From PWQG01 sp050486205 (lineage in GTDB: Bacteria; Pseudomonadota; Gammaproteobacteria; Pseudomonadales; Pseudohongiellaceae): 64,000 nt of DNA. Numbering within the stretch: position 1 is the first letter of the stretch; the number at the start of each line of letters is the position of its first letter. The position numbers and the translations under genes are program-made. The notes under the pieces were generated by a model. That model searched no databases and had not been told where the DNA came from. It saw only the letters and a program-made list of their open reading frames with translations. Location of the stretch: positions 248,001 through 312,000 of the forward strand of contig JBJHCW010000003.1 in NCBI GenBank assembly GCA_050486205.1, given 5' to 3'. Shown piece after piece: positions 36,609 through 44,622 of this stretch.

Positions 36609-37856
36609 ATGAGTACGGCCGAAGTGATCCAGACTCAGCTGTGTTTTGATGTCGAGCGCGTACGCGCCGATTTTCCGATCCTGAGGCAACAGGTCAATGG
36701 TCAGCCGCTGGTCTATCTGGATAATGCGGCCACGACCCAGAAACCCGACGCCGTTATTGATGCCATCAGTGATTTCTACCGGACTGACTACAGTAATGTG
36801 CACCGTGGTGCCCATACCCTGAGTGATCGGGCCACTGCACGATTTGAGCAGGCGCGGGACAAGACAGCTGCCTTCCTGAATGCTGCAGATCGACGTGAGA
36901 TTCTCTGGACGCGAGGCACTACCGAGGCCATCAATCTGGTTGCAGCCAGTTGGGGACGCAGTTATCTGAAGGCAGGTGACAGGGTTCTTGTCTCGGCCAT
37001 GGAGCATCATTCAAACATCGTACCCTGGCAGATGGTGGCCAATGAAACAGGCGCCCGTGTTGAAGCCGTGCCTGTTGACGAGACGGGCACTCTGGACCTG
37101 GCCACCTACAGCGGTATGCTGGACGAGCGGGTTAAAATGGTGGCCATCGGGCATGTGTCCAATGCGCTGGGCACCATCAATCCGGTTGCGGACATTATTC
37201 GCCTGGCGCGGCAGGTTGGTGCTCTGACCCTGATTGATGGCGCCCAGGCCATCGCCCACTGGCCGATTGATGTGCAGGCGCTTGGCTGCGATTTTTATGC
37301 ATTCTCTTCCCACAAGATGTTTGGTCCAACCGGTGTTGGTGTGCTGTACGGACGTCAGCGCCTGCTGGAAACCCTACCGCCGTATCAGGGCGGGGGAGAG
37401 ATGATCGAACGGGTGAGCTTTGACGGCACCACCTACGCCGGGCTGCCGTTTCGTTTTGAGGCTGGCACACCTGACATAGCCGGTGTGGTTGGCCTGTCCG
37501 CTGCGATAGACTATCTGAATGCCCTGGACAGGAATGGCGCGGCGGAACATGAACACAAGCTGCTGCGTCTGGCCGAGCGGCGCCTTGCCGAGACGCCGGG
37601 TGTCACACTGGTTGGCAGTGCGGCCAGCAAGACCGGCGTGATGAGCTTTCTGGTAGACGGCGCACATCCTTCCGATCTGGGCATGCTGCTTGACCAGCAG
37701 GGTGTTGCCGTACGCACAGGCCACCATTGTGCGCAGCCTATCATGGAGCAATATGGCATCCCGGGTACGGTTCGGGCCAGTTTCAGTATCTACAATACGG
37801 TTGATGATGTTGAGCGACTGTTTTCAGCGCTTGTCAAGGCCAAATCCTTTCTCTGA
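36609..37856 (+). CDS. sufS: Cysteine desulfurase SufS
   Basis: PLP-dependent group II cysteine desulfurase, supplying sulfur as a persulfide to SufE. 415 residues with LVYLDNAATTQKP, the PLP lysine in FSSHKMFGPTGVGVLYG, and the active-site cysteine loop RTGHHCAQPIMEQY near the C-terminus. It begins three bases after the sufD stop. Confidence 0.97.
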   Translation: MSTAEVIQTQLCFDVERVRADFPILRQQVNGQPLVYLDNAATTQKPDAVIDAISDFYRTDYSNVHRGAHTLSDRATARFEQARDKTAAFLNAADRREILWTRGTTEAINLVAASWGRSYLKAGDRVLVSAMEHHSNIVPWQMVANETGARVEAVPVDETGTLDLATYSGMLDERVKMVAIGHVSNALGTINPVADIIRLARQVGALTLIDGAQAIAHWPIDVQALGCDFYAFSSHKMFGPTGVGVLYGRQRLLETLPPYQGGGEMIERVSFDGTTYAGLPFRFEAGTPDIAGVVGLSAAIDYLNALDRNGAAEHEHKLLRLAERRLAETPGVTLVGSAASKTGVMSFLVDGAHPSDLGMLLDQQGVAVRTGHHCAQPIMEQYGIPGTVRASFSIYNTVDDVERLFSALVKAKSFL

Positions 37857-37881
37857 TCGACATCACGAATCGGTGAGCAAA

Positions 37882-38313
37882 ATGATTACAGAGGTTGAGA
37901 ATATGACAGTTGGATCATTCGATCCCAATACAGGTGCAGTGAAAGTGACACCTGCTGCAGTCGAACATTTCCGCAGTCAGTTGCGCAAGGACACCGACGC
38001 ACAAGCCGTACGGTTGAGTGTCAAGGAAAGCGGCTGTACGGGTTTCATGTACGTTATCGATCTGGTGCCCTCGGCTACCGCCGAAGATGTGAGTCAGAAA
38101 CTCGACGACGGCGTTGAGCTGCTTATTGATCGTGCCAGCCTTGCTGTTGTGCGCGGCACCGAGATTGATCTGGTGCAGGAGGGCGTGAATCGACAGCTGC
38201 GCTTTCTGAACCCGAACGCCCGGGACTATTGTGGTTGCGGTGAGAGCTTCAGCATCAGCGGCAATGATGACAGCGCAGATCAGTTCACAAACACCGCCTC
38301 AGACAGAGGCTGA
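37882..38313 (+). CDS. sufA: A-type Fe-S carrier, SufA-like
   Basis: HesB/IscA-family carrier that receives clusters from SufBCD and delivers them to apo-proteins. 143 residues from ATG 37882, or 136 from ATG 37903, which has the better-spaced binding site (GAGG). The three ligand cysteines are in KESGCTGFMYVIDL and DYCGCGESF. The C-terminal tail (SISGNDDSADQFTNTASDRG) is longer than in E. coli SufA. Its position between sufS and sufT supports the Suf assignment over ErpA or IscA. Confidence 0.88.
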   Translation: MITEVENMTVGSFDPNTGAVKVTPAAVEHFRSQLRKDTDAQAVRLSVKESGCTGFMYVIDLVPSATAEDVSQKLDDGVELLIDRASLAVVRGTEIDLVQEGVNRQLRFLNPNARDYCGCGESFSISGNDDSADQFTNTASDRG

Positions 38314-38325
38314 CAGGTCACACCC

Positions 38326-38859
38326 ATGAAGCAACAGATGGTAGTGGCCCTGGCCGATTGTCCCGCGCGTCGTGTACCCGATGGCACCGCAGTGACCATC
38401 AAAAAGGACACATTTGTCACCATCACCCAGGCACTGGGCGGAAATTACACTGTGGTTTCCAATGGTCAGATGTTGCGTGTTGATGGGACCGATGCGGCCG
38501 CCCTCGGATTGAAACCCGAAAAGCTGAGTTTCCCACCGCCGACTGACGACCAGATCGACGAAGAACAGGTCTGGGAAGCCCTGAAAACAGTTTTTGACCC
38601 GGAAATCCCGGTGGATCTGGTCAATCTGGGCCTGATCTACAAAGTGGATGTGGATCAACAGGAAAAAGCCGTCAACATCGACATGACGCTGACGGCACCG
38701 GGCTGTGGAATGGGGCCGGTGCTTGTTGGCGACGTGGAGTATCGTGTGCGACTGGTGCCCAATGTATCAACTGTCAATGTTGAGCTGGTGTTCGATCCAC
38801 CGTGGACCAGAGACATGATGAGCGAGGAAGCCCAACTCGAAACGGGCATGTTCTACTGA
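38326..38859 (+). CDS. sufT: Fe-S assembly protein SufT
   Basis: DUF59/MIP18-family protein associated with Suf systems and Fe-S maturation under high demand. 177 residues: an N-terminal beta domain (DCPARRVPDGTAVTIKKD, QALGGNYTVVSNGQMLRV) and a DUF59 domain with VFDPEIPVDLVNLGLIY and the conserved cysteine in TAPGCGMGPVL, ending in the usual LVFDPPWTRDMMSEEAQLE. Its stop overlaps the sufE ATG by one base. Confidence 0.93.
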   Translation: MKQQMVVALADCPARRVPDGTAVTIKKDTFVTITQALGGNYTVVSNGQMLRVDGTDAAALGLKPEKLSFPPPTDDQIDEEQVWEALKTVFDPEIPVDLVNLGLIYKVDVDQQEKAVNIDMTLTAPGCGMGPVLVGDVEYRVRLVPNVSTVNVELVFDPPWTRDMMSEEAQLETGMFY

Positions 38860-39305
38860 TGGAAAGTGAGCTGCAGATGAACCGCTTCGGTACCGAGATC
38901 ACGGCTGAAGAAATTGTTGAGACACTGTCTTTTTTTGACAGCTGGGAAGATCGTTATCGGTACATTATAGACCTGGGCAAGGCACTGCCGACACTGCCTG
39001 AAGAACACCGAAAGGACGAGAATCTGATTCGCGGTTGTCAGAGTCAGGTCTGGCTTGTGTATCACGACGTTGATGGCTGTATTCACTTTGATGTCGACAG
39101 TGACGCTTTTATCGTCAAGGGACTTCTGGGCGTTGTGCTTGCTGCCTACAACGGCAAGTCACCGGAGCAGATCCGGGAATTTGACATCAAGCAGTATTTT
39201 GATGATCTGGATCTGATGCGACATCTGAGCCCGACGCGTGGCAGTGGCCTGCAGGCCATGGTGGCGCGTATTCAGGAGATTGCCGCCAGGGAGTCCGCTG
39301 ATTGA
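38859..39305 (+). CDS. sufE: Cysteine desulfuration protein SufE
   Basis: Sulfur acceptor that takes the persulfide from SufS and passes it to SufB. 148 residues; the acceptor cysteine lies in LIRGCQSQVWLVY, with WEDRYRYIIDLGKALPTLPE before it. Start ATG 38859 overlaps the sufT stop; ATG 38877 is an equally possible start. Last gene of the suf operon. The converging Sel1 gene ends four bases away, leaving no room for a dedicated terminator. Confidence 0.95.
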   Translation: MESELQMNRFGTEITAEEIVETLSFFDSWEDRYRYIIDLGKALPTLPEEHRKDENLIRGCQSQVWLVYHDVDGCIHFDVDSDAFIVKGLLGVVLAAYNGKSPEQIREFDIKQYFDDLDLMRHLSPTRGSGLQAMVARIQEIAARESAD

Positions 39306-39308
39306 AGA

Positions 39309-40049
39309 TCAGAGCGACAGACTTCGGCTCAGGTCCCATTCTGCGTAAGCTGTACGGGCCTGCTCCCGCTGGTCTGCGGACAGCTCGCGGTCAAGGCTGG
39401 CGAGCAGTTCGGATGCTGCGGGAAAATCGTTTTCACGCGCGGCTCTGGCCCATTTCCACGCCATGACAGCGTTCTGCTCAACCCCCAGGCCGTCCCTGTA
39501 CATGGTGGCCAGGTAATATTGCGCACCGGCATGATTCCGTTCAGCAGCCTGTTCATACCACCGCGCGGCTTCACGAAAATTCGATGACTGTGTGATCAGG
39601 CTCAGCGGCCAAAAGGTGAGCCAACGCGCGTTGACCCCCTGGTTGTTGAAGTGCATCACGCCCAGATTGTACATCGCACTGCTATGGCCCTGTTCCGCGG
39701 CCTTCCGGATCCAGTGGTACGCCTGCTGATAGTCCTGGCGAACGCCCCGGCCTGAATAGTAGAGAATACCCAGGTTGTATTGTGCAACGTCCAGGCCCTG
39801 TTCTGCTGCGTGCCGGAACTCGCGAAGTGCTGTATCGTAATCGCCGGCCCGGGCCGCATCAAAGCCCTGCTCATAGGCGGTGTAGAGTGCGCGCAGTTCA
39901 GCTTCCTGTCGATCCAGTTCGCTGCTGTCAGTGCCGGGCGGCTGATCGGCACTGACAGTGACTGTGGCACTGGCAACAGCGCCCAGGGCGAGAATGAGCA
40001 GGCACATCAGCACAGATGGGCAAAGCCGGTTTCGCAGCAGCCGGTTCAT
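39309..40049 (-). CDS. Secreted Sel1-repeat protein
   Basis: 246 residues: signal peptide (about 1-28), then Sel1-like/TPR repeats such as AEQGLDVAQYNLGILYYSGR, AEQGHSSAMYNLGVMHFNNQ and AERNHAGAQYYLATMYRDG. An insertion (ARWLTFWPLSLITQSSNF) splits the second and third repeats. Such proteins scaffold envelope or signalling complexes; no specific role can be assigned. Third gene of three on this strand, overlapping the previous one by four bases. Confidence 0.85.
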   Translation of the reverse strand: MNRLLRNRLCPSVLMCLLILALGAVASATVTVSADQPPGTDSSELDRQEAELRALYTAYEQGFDAARAGDYDTALREFRHAAEQGLDVAQYNLGILYYSGRGVRQDYQQAYHWIRKAAEQGHSSAMYNLGVMHFNNQGVNARWLTFWPLSLITQSSNFREAARWYEQAAERNHAGAQYYLATMYRDGLGVEQNAVMAWKWARAARENDFPAASELLASLDRELSADQREQARTAYAEWDLSRSLSL

Positions 40050-40624
40050 CGATTTCCCTGAATCAGGTTGATCTGCTCACGGGCCATATCCTGGGCGACA
40101 CGTATCTGCTCAGCGCTCATGAATTCCTGAAGCAGCACCGCATTGGATGCGGCGCCACTGATTCCGCCGGCACCGGCCAGTGTGAACCAGATCCAGGCCT
40201 GCTGGATGTCCTGGTCAAGGCCATAAACCCCGTTGGCATAGAAGACACCCAGGTTGTATTGTGAAGTGGCATCACCGTTGTCTGCGGCGGCCCGGAACCA
40301 GCGCAGCGCCTCTTCGGTGTTTTCCACCACGCCCATACCGTTGAGGTACATCACTGCCAGGTTGTACTGGGCGTTGTGGTTGCCATTGGCGGCCGCTTCA
40401 CGGAACCAGTGCAGGGCGTCAAACTGGCTCTGCGCTACGCCGTTGCCGCTCAGGTATCGATTGGCAAGCTCGAACTGCGAAGCACTGTTGCCTTCCCGGG
40501 CCTGTTGTGTCAGTGCGAGGATCTCATCGGCGCCAGCGCCAGTGCTGAGCAGGGCACTGCAGGCAAGCAGCAGCCACAGCATGGTATGCCGCGCGCGACA
40601 GTCGGGGATGCTGCGATGGTTCAT
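40046..40624 (-). CDS. Secreted Sel1-repeat protein
   Basis: 192 residues with a signal peptide (to about residue 32, ending TGAGADE) and three clear Sel1 repeats: AREGNSASQFELANRYLSG, AAANGNHNAQYNLAVMYLNG, AADNGDATSQYNLGVFYANG. The C-terminal helix MSAEQIRVAQDMAREQ resembles the terminal helix of the neighbouring proteins. Middle gene of the three, two bases after the upstream gene's stop. Confidence 0.85.
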   Translation of the reverse strand: MNHRSIPDCRARHTMLWLLLACSALLSTGAGADEILALTQQAREGNSASQFELANRYLSGNGVAQSQFDALHWFREAAANGNHNAQYNLAVMYLNGMGVVENTEEALRWFRAAADNGDATSQYNLGVFYANGVYGLDQDIQQAWIWFTLAGAGGISGAASNAVLLQEFMSAEQIRVAQDMAREQINLIQGNR

Positions 40625-40625
40625 A

Positions 40626-41036
40626 TCAGGGTTCTAGCTGATAGAGATCTTCAGTTGTTGGCTCCTCACCGACCACCCACTCAATGGCCAGGCGTTCAGA
40701 TGCCACGATTTGCTGTTCGGTCATTTCAAGGCGAATTTCGGCCAGCTCATCAGACAGCGCCATGTCCCCGCGCAGGTAGGCCACAGTCAGCCACATATAG
40801 CCACGCACCAGATCCTGCGCGGTACCGCGGCCCGCCGTATACATCCGGCCCAAACGGATTTGTGCCTCGTGGTGATCATCATCCCGTGCCGATTCCAGAA
40901 AGCTGTTGAAGGCCGCGCGAAAATTCTGCGAGTCGTAGGCCGCCACCCCTGCCTCGTAGGTAGGGTTGGCCTGTGCCGGGACCGCAGCAAGGACCAGCGC
41001 CGCGGCAAGTGTCATCAGGGAAATCATCAGTCTCAT
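40626..41036 (-). CDS. Small secreted Sel1-repeat protein
   Basis: 136 residues: signal peptide (about 1-23, AQAN), one TPR-like unit (YEAGVAAYDSQNFRAAFNSF) and one Sel1 unit (ARDDDHHEAQIRLGRMYTAG), then a helix MTEQQIVASERLAIEWV, related to the ends of the other two. First gene of the three-gene run; its promoter must lie in 41037-41160, divergent from that of tRNA-Arg. Confidence 0.82.
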   Translation of the reverse strand: MRLMISLMTLAAALVLAAVPAQANPTYEAGVAAYDSQNFRAAFNSFLESARDDDHHEAQIRLGRMYTAGRGTAQDLVRGYMWLTVAYLRGDMALSDELAEIRLEMTEQQIVASERLAIEWVVGEEPTTEDLYQLEP

Positions 41037-41165
41037 GCGGGTATCACTTCCGATTCGTTATGGGACATTGATCTTAGCACGGCCATCAACATCGGAGAAA
41101 TCCACAGCCTGTGAGATTCTGTGACGTTTTCTGTTACACCCCCTATGAAATTTATCCAGAATCTA

Positions 41166-41171
41166 TATAAT
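41166..41171 (+). promoter_or_regulatory. -10 box of the tRNA-Arg promoter
   Basis: A perfect TATAAT 15 bases before the mature 5' end of tRNA-Arg. No good -35 is visible at the usual spacing, so only the -10 is annotated. Confidence 0.55.
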
Positions 41172-41186
41172 ACACGCCTCTTCCAC

Positions 41187-41263
41187 GCACCCGTAGCTCA
41201 GCTGGATAGAGTACCTGACTACGAATCAGGTGGTCGCATGTTCGAATCATGCCGGGTGCGCCA
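41187..41263 (+). tRNA. tRNA-Arg (anticodon ACG)
   Basis: 77 bases with encoded CCA. Acceptor arms GCACCCG/CGGGTGC, D-arm AGCTCAGCTGGATAGAGT, anticodon arm CCTGA-CTACGAA-TCAGG giving ACG (read as ICG), T-arm CATGTTCGAATCATG. It decodes CGN codons. Its 3' end is duplicated at 41412-41432 and 60961-60978. Confidence 0.97.
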
Positions 41264-41266
41264 TTT
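41246..41266 (+). repeat. Left copy of 21-bp direct repeat (tRNA-Arg 3' end)
   Basis: Bases from the T-loop of tRNA-Arg through CCA plus three flanking T recur exactly at 41412-41432, 166 bases downstream. Same design as the 36-bp repeat at tRNA-Ser. Confidence 0.93.
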
Positions 41267-41432
41267 ACTTCTCCATCAGAAAACGTCTACCGAAGCTGAT
41301 TCGTAGTGCTTTGCCTCACGTGATTCGAACATTGTTCGACCGGCACAGCCAGCATGAGACTGGCGCCCTGCGCCAGCGAACCCGAAGGGTGAGGCGCGTC
41401 AGCGCCGAATAATCATGCCGGGTGCGCCATTT
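41267..41432 (+). repeat. tRNA-Arg-linked small element (copy B)
   Basis: Between the 21-bp repeats lie 145 unique bases. They include an inverted T-arm fragment GTGATTCGAACAT, a perfect palindrome TCGAACA-T-TGTTCGA formed by facing T-arm halves, then a core with nested GC-rich stems around an ACCC-GAA-GGGT hairpin and the sequence TGAGGCGCGTCAGCGCCGAA, then the tRNA 3' copy (41412-41432). Bases 41334-41430 recur with two mismatches at 60882-60978. The core shares its hairpin-TGAGG-GCGC-AGCG-CGAAT order with the tRNA-Ser element. No gene in it. Confidence 0.85.
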
Positions 41433-41544
41433 CTTGCGGCTCTCTGCCAATCCCTTTGCTTCAATTGTCCCGAAGAACCAGAATTGTCCCAACGACCGGA
41501 ATTCGTGGCACTGGCGTGGCGGGATATTATTGAATCCAGGCGAA

Positions 41545-41580
41545 AAAGCCCCATCAGTTGACTGGAACTGATGGGGCTTT
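41545..41580 (-). terminator. Bidirectional-looking terminator hairpin
   Basis: A perfect 15-bp stem (AAAGCCCCATCAGTT with AACTGATGGGGCTTT, loop GACTGG), with A/T runs on both sides. It sits 20 bases beyond the stop of the decayed minus-strand gene at 41601, whose terminator it probably was. Confidence 0.8.
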
Positions 41581-41600
41581 CGGCAATTGCAGGTTGTTTG

Positions 41601-41960
41601 TCAGCTGGCTTTGCTGACCACATCCGCCTCGGATAGGGATGCCTTCTTCAATACGTCGGCGTACACGCGTTTTTTCTCCCGGGCTGCGAAGTACTGTTCT
41701 ATAGAAGGTATCGACCCGGATTCTGCAGCCTTCAACTTTCTCTCTGGCTTGCACAAATTCCCATGCCAGACCGGGCCTCTGGTAAACAGACAGGATCTGT
41801 ATGAAGCGCTTGCGTTTGATACACCGGCGAATGTTCTTCTCGGCAACATCGTAGCTGTCCAGCGCTGCATCCAGCAGGAAGCTCTGGCGCTGCTTCAATG
41901 CCTGCAAGAAAGTCTCCCGTAGCTTGCGGTTCCCTGTCCCAAATGTAATCCATTTCCGCC
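41601..41960 (-). pseudogene. Decayed gene of unknown family
   Basis: The minus strand has coding-like sequence in two frames. One carries FLLDAALDSYDVAEKNIRR and LAWEFVQAREKVEG; after a frame change, SGSIPSIEQYFAAREKKRVY and KKASLSEADVVSKAS run to a stop at 41601, followed by a strong terminator. This looks like the C-terminal part of a gene with a frameshift. I do not recognise the family. It lies immediately downstream of the broken lysR, possibly fused to it by deletion. Confidence 0.45.
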
Positions 41961-42186
41961 AGCATGGGAGCAAAATGAGTCGGGCCAAATGACAACGGCA
42001 TGGCGATCCGCAGGCGGCCGCGAAGATCGCCAGTGGGCAGGATGGTTTCCCTGGTCACCCAGTTCCGTTTCCAGCCGCAGCAGCCGGCTGACCACCGACT
42101 TGGAAACGTCGAGCCGGCGCGCGGCAGGTGACATGCCCCCCGCATCCGCAATCTCGACAAATGTCTGTAACTATTCGATGTTAACC
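41961..42186 (-). pseudogene. LysR-family regulator, broken
   Basis: Reading the minus strand from about 42186 gives N-I-E-stop-L-Q-T-F-V-E-I-A-D-A-G-G-M then SPAARRLDVSKSVVSRLLRL, the LysR helix-turn-helix, interrupted by a TAG at the fourth codon. After LETELG about 38 residues are missing, and the next recognisable piece, TILPTGDLRGRLRIAM and FGPTHFAPMLAEM, is the start of the effector domain in another frame. The expected start ATG reads GTT. It is clearly related to the intact LysR at 52135-53133 and sits divergently from the amidohydrolase, as a regulator would. Confidence 0.85.
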
Positions 42187-42189
42187 CTG

Positions 42190-42210
42190 GTGTTCCTCAT
42201 TGTGCGACAC
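42190..42210. promoter_or_regulatory. LysR operator-like site, copy 1
   Basis: An imperfect inverted repeat (GTGT ... ACAC ends, GCGACAC right arm) four bases from the former lysR start, upstream of the amidohydrolase. Matches the site at 53137-53157 at 17 of 21 positions, and lies within 72 bases that align without gaps to 58824-58895 (48 of 72 identical by hand). Confidence 0.5.
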
Positions 42211-42310
42211 AGAGTAGCGTCAAGGAAGGCTACCTCAACCCAAATGGCGATGTCACTATCTGATCCTAGTACGCAAGGTAAAGGCAATGTGACGCAAGTG
42301 GGGTCGGGTC

Positions 42311-44170
42311 ATGCAACGCACCATTTTAATGAACGGCAGGTTCCATACACTCGAATCGGCCAGGCCTTATGTGGATGCGGTCTCCATTGCGGAAGGGGTA
42401 TTTGAGGCGGTTGGCAGTAACGAAGAAGTCATGGCCTTTCACGATGCCGACACCTGTGTCATCGACCTCCAGCAGCATACCGTGATTCCTGGCCTTAATG
42501 ACTCCCACACGCACGTCATTCGGGGTGGACTACACTATAATCTGGAGCTGCGCTGGGAAGGTGTACCCTCCTTGGCCGATGCATTGCGCATGCTCAAGGT
42601 GCAGGTTGATCGTACGCCCCCGCCGCAATGGGTGCGGGTGGTGGGCGGCTGGAGTGAGTTCCAGTTTGCAGAACGCCGCATGCCAACGCTGGATGAAGTC
42701 AACGCCATCGCACCGGATACACCGGTATTTATCCTGCACCTTTATGACCGTGCCCTGCTGAACCGGGCGGCGCTGCGTGCTGCCGGAATCACCAGAACCA
42801 CGCCCAATCCGCCGGGCGGGGTGATCTACCGCGACCGCCAGGGCAAGCCTTCGGGCATGCTGATCGCCGAACCAAGCGCCCTGATCCTGTATTCCACCCT
42901 GGCCAGAGGGCCGATGTTGCCTTTTGAGGATCAGCTGAACTCCTCGCGGCATTTTCAGCGCGAACTGAACCGCCTCGGTGTTACCAGCGTGATTGATGCC
43001 GGTGGCGGCGGACAGAACTATCCTGACGACTATCGGGTGATTCAGGAGCTGCACCAGCGCGGTGAGATGACCTTGCGTATTGCCTATAACCTGTTCGCCC
43101 AGCAGAAGGGCAGCGAATACGACGACTACGCGCGCTGGACTGGGATGATCAAGCCGGGTGACGGCGATGCCATGCTGCGTATGAATGGCGCGGGTGAAAA
43201 CCTGGTGTGGTCGGCGGCGGATTTCGAAAACTTTCTTCAGCCGCGTCCAACCCTCAGCGGCGACATGGACGCCGAGCTGGAACGGATCACCCGACTGCTG
43301 GTGGAAAATCGCTGGCCATTCCGAATTCATGCTACCTACGACGAATCCATAACGCGCTTTCTTAGTGTTTTCGAGAAGGTGGACAAGGATATCCCTTTCG
43401 ACGGTCTGCGTTTTATCATTGACCATGCCGAGACCATTCGCCCGGCAAGCATCGACCGTATCAAAGCTCTGGGCGGAGGCATTGCCATCCAGCATCGCAT
43501 GGCCTTCCAAGGTGAATACTTCGTGGAGCGTTATGGCGCCACCGAAGCCGAAATGACACCACCGATCACGGATATGCTGGCCGCAGGGGTTCCTGTGGGA
43601 GGTGGCACCGACGCTACCCGGGTGGCGAGCTTCAATCCATGGGTCTCACTGTACTGGCTGGTCACTGGCAATACCTTGGGTGGTTTGAATCTGTACCCGG
43701 AAGAACGTCGGCTTGACCGCACGCAGGCACTGCGGCTGTGGACCCAGGGTAGCGCCTGGTTCTCCGGTGAACAGGATGTAAAAGGCACCATTGCAGCAGG
43801 CCAATACGCTGACCTGGCAGTGCTGTCGGGTGACTATTTCAACGTGGCTGCTGAAGATATCAAAGGGCTTGCATCGGTGTTGACCATGGTCGGAGGCAAC
43901 ATCGTTCACGGTGACGGCGATTTCAAAAGCCTTGCGCCGCAGCTGCCACCTGCCAGCCCGGACTGGTCGCCGGTGACTACTTTTGGCGGCCACTATCATA
44001 AAGCCCCAAAAGCTCACCAGAGCCATGCGGCCCATTCCGGAGATAGCCTGGTGTCACACATTTGTAGTCACCACGGACATCAGCATTCTCACTCGCACTC
44101 TGGCTCCCACAACCGCAAGCCCCGCGATCCTTTCTGGGGACCGCTGGGTTGTGGCTGCTTCGTATTCTAA
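42311..44170 (+). CDS. Amidohydrolase family protein with His-rich C-terminal tail
   Basis: Metal-dependent hydrolase of the YtcJ/N-substituted formamide deformylase group. 619 residues: TIM-barrel metal site LNDSHTHVIRGG near residue 63, DAGGGG, RFIIDHAETI and the late metal-ligand region VGGGTDATRVASFNP, then GTIAAGQYADLAVLSGDYF typical of the closing strand. Substrate unknown; amide, carbamate or formamide substrates are typical. The last 60 residues carry about 13 histidines (HSGD, SHHGHQHSHSHSGSH) and end GPLGCGCFVF, a likely extra metal-binding tail. Upstream lie the LysR remnant and an operator-like site; downstream are XapX and hydrolase genes on the same strand. Confidence 0.88.
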   Translation: MQRTILMNGRFHTLESARPYVDAVSIAEGVFEAVGSNEEVMAFHDADTCVIDLQQHTVIPGLNDSHTHVIRGGLHYNLELRWEGVPSLADALRMLKVQVDRTPPPQWVRVVGGWSEFQFAERRMPTLDEVNAIAPDTPVFILHLYDRALLNRAALRAAGITRTTPNPPGGVIYRDRQGKPSGMLIAEPSALILYSTLARGPMLPFEDQLNSSRHFQRELNRLGVTSVIDAGGGGQNYPDDYRVIQELHQRGEMTLRIAYNLFAQQKGSEYDDYARWTGMIKPGDGDAMLRMNGAGENLVWSAADFENFLQPRPTLSGDMDAELERITRLLVENRWPFRIHATYDESITRFLSVFEKVDKDIPFDGLRFIIDHAETIRPASIDRIKALGGGIAIQHRMAFQGEYFVERYGATEAEMTPPITDMLAAGVPVGGGTDATRVASFNPWVSLYWLVTGNTLGGLNLYPEERRLDRTQALRLWTQGSAWFSGEQDVKGTIAAGQYADLAVLSGDYFNVAAEDIKGLASVLTMVGGNIVHGDGDFKSLAPQLPPASPDWSPVTTFGGHYHKAPKAHQSHAAHSGDSLVSHICSHHGHQHSHSHSGSHNRKPRDPFWGPLGCGCFVF

Positions 44171-44193
44171 CAAACAGGAAAAGACAAAGCCCC

Positions 44194-44421
44194 ATGAAGG
44201 CGATCCTTGGATTATTACTGGCTTTTGCGATTGGTGTTGTCTGCCGTCTGTCGGGCATTCCGTTGCCCGCGCCGCCAGTCATTGTCGGGGCCTTGCTGGT
44301 TTTATCCATGACAGTCGGTTACCTGTTGATGGATCGTTTCGCCTGGCATCGCGAGAATCACGCCCGTCCACTTTGTGGTGGTCCCACCGGCGAACCGCCG
44401 AGCAAGAGCAGGCAGTCGTGA
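44194..44421 (+). CDS. XapX domain membrane protein 1
   Basis: 75 residues; two predicted transmembrane helices (AILGLLLAFAIGVVCRL and IVGALLVLSMTVGYLL) joined by the XapX hallmark SGIPLPAPP, then a hydrophilic tail. XapX-domain proteins are small membrane proteins of unknown role, often beside amidohydrolases and isochorismatase-like hydrolases. ATG 44194 is chosen; the longer frame begins inside the amidohydrolase. Its stop overlaps the start of a second XapX gene (GTGA). Confidence 0.85.
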   Translation: MKAILGLLLAFAIGVVCRLSGIPLPAPPVIVGALLVLSMTVGYLLMDRFAWHRENHARPLCGGPTGEPPSKSRQS

Positions 44422-44585
44422 TTGCCGCTGCCTTGGGCATCACTCTGGGGATGGTGATTGGTATGGCTTGCCGGTGGTTTGATATTCCCCTGCCGGCGCC
44501 GCCGAAACTGGTCGGGGCTCTGCTGGTGGTTGCCATGACGACAGGTTTTGTCGGCGCCGAACTATTTCTGGATTTCCGTAATTAA
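44418..44585 (+). CDS. XapX domain membrane protein 2
   Basis: 55 residues starting at GTG 44418, overlapping the first XapX gene by four bases. It repeats the same plan: helix ITLGMVIGMACRW, DIPLPAPPKLVGALLVVAM, second helix. It is a tandem paralogue of the previous gene. Coupled translation and matching topology suggest the two proteins form a heteromeric membrane unit. Function unknown. Confidence 0.8.
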   Translation: MIAAALGITLGMVIGMACRWFDIPLPAPPKLVGALLVVAMTTGFVGAELFLDFRN

Positions 44586-44622
44586 TGATTCACAACAGAG
44601 GCATCCCTCCAAGGAGACAATC

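Noticed and set aside
41264..41432. CRISPR-like or integron attC interpretation of the tRNA-linked elements
   Set aside because: No regular spacer-repeat array and no attC core sites (GTTRRRY with matching R' and R''); the repeats follow the neighbouring tRNA instead.
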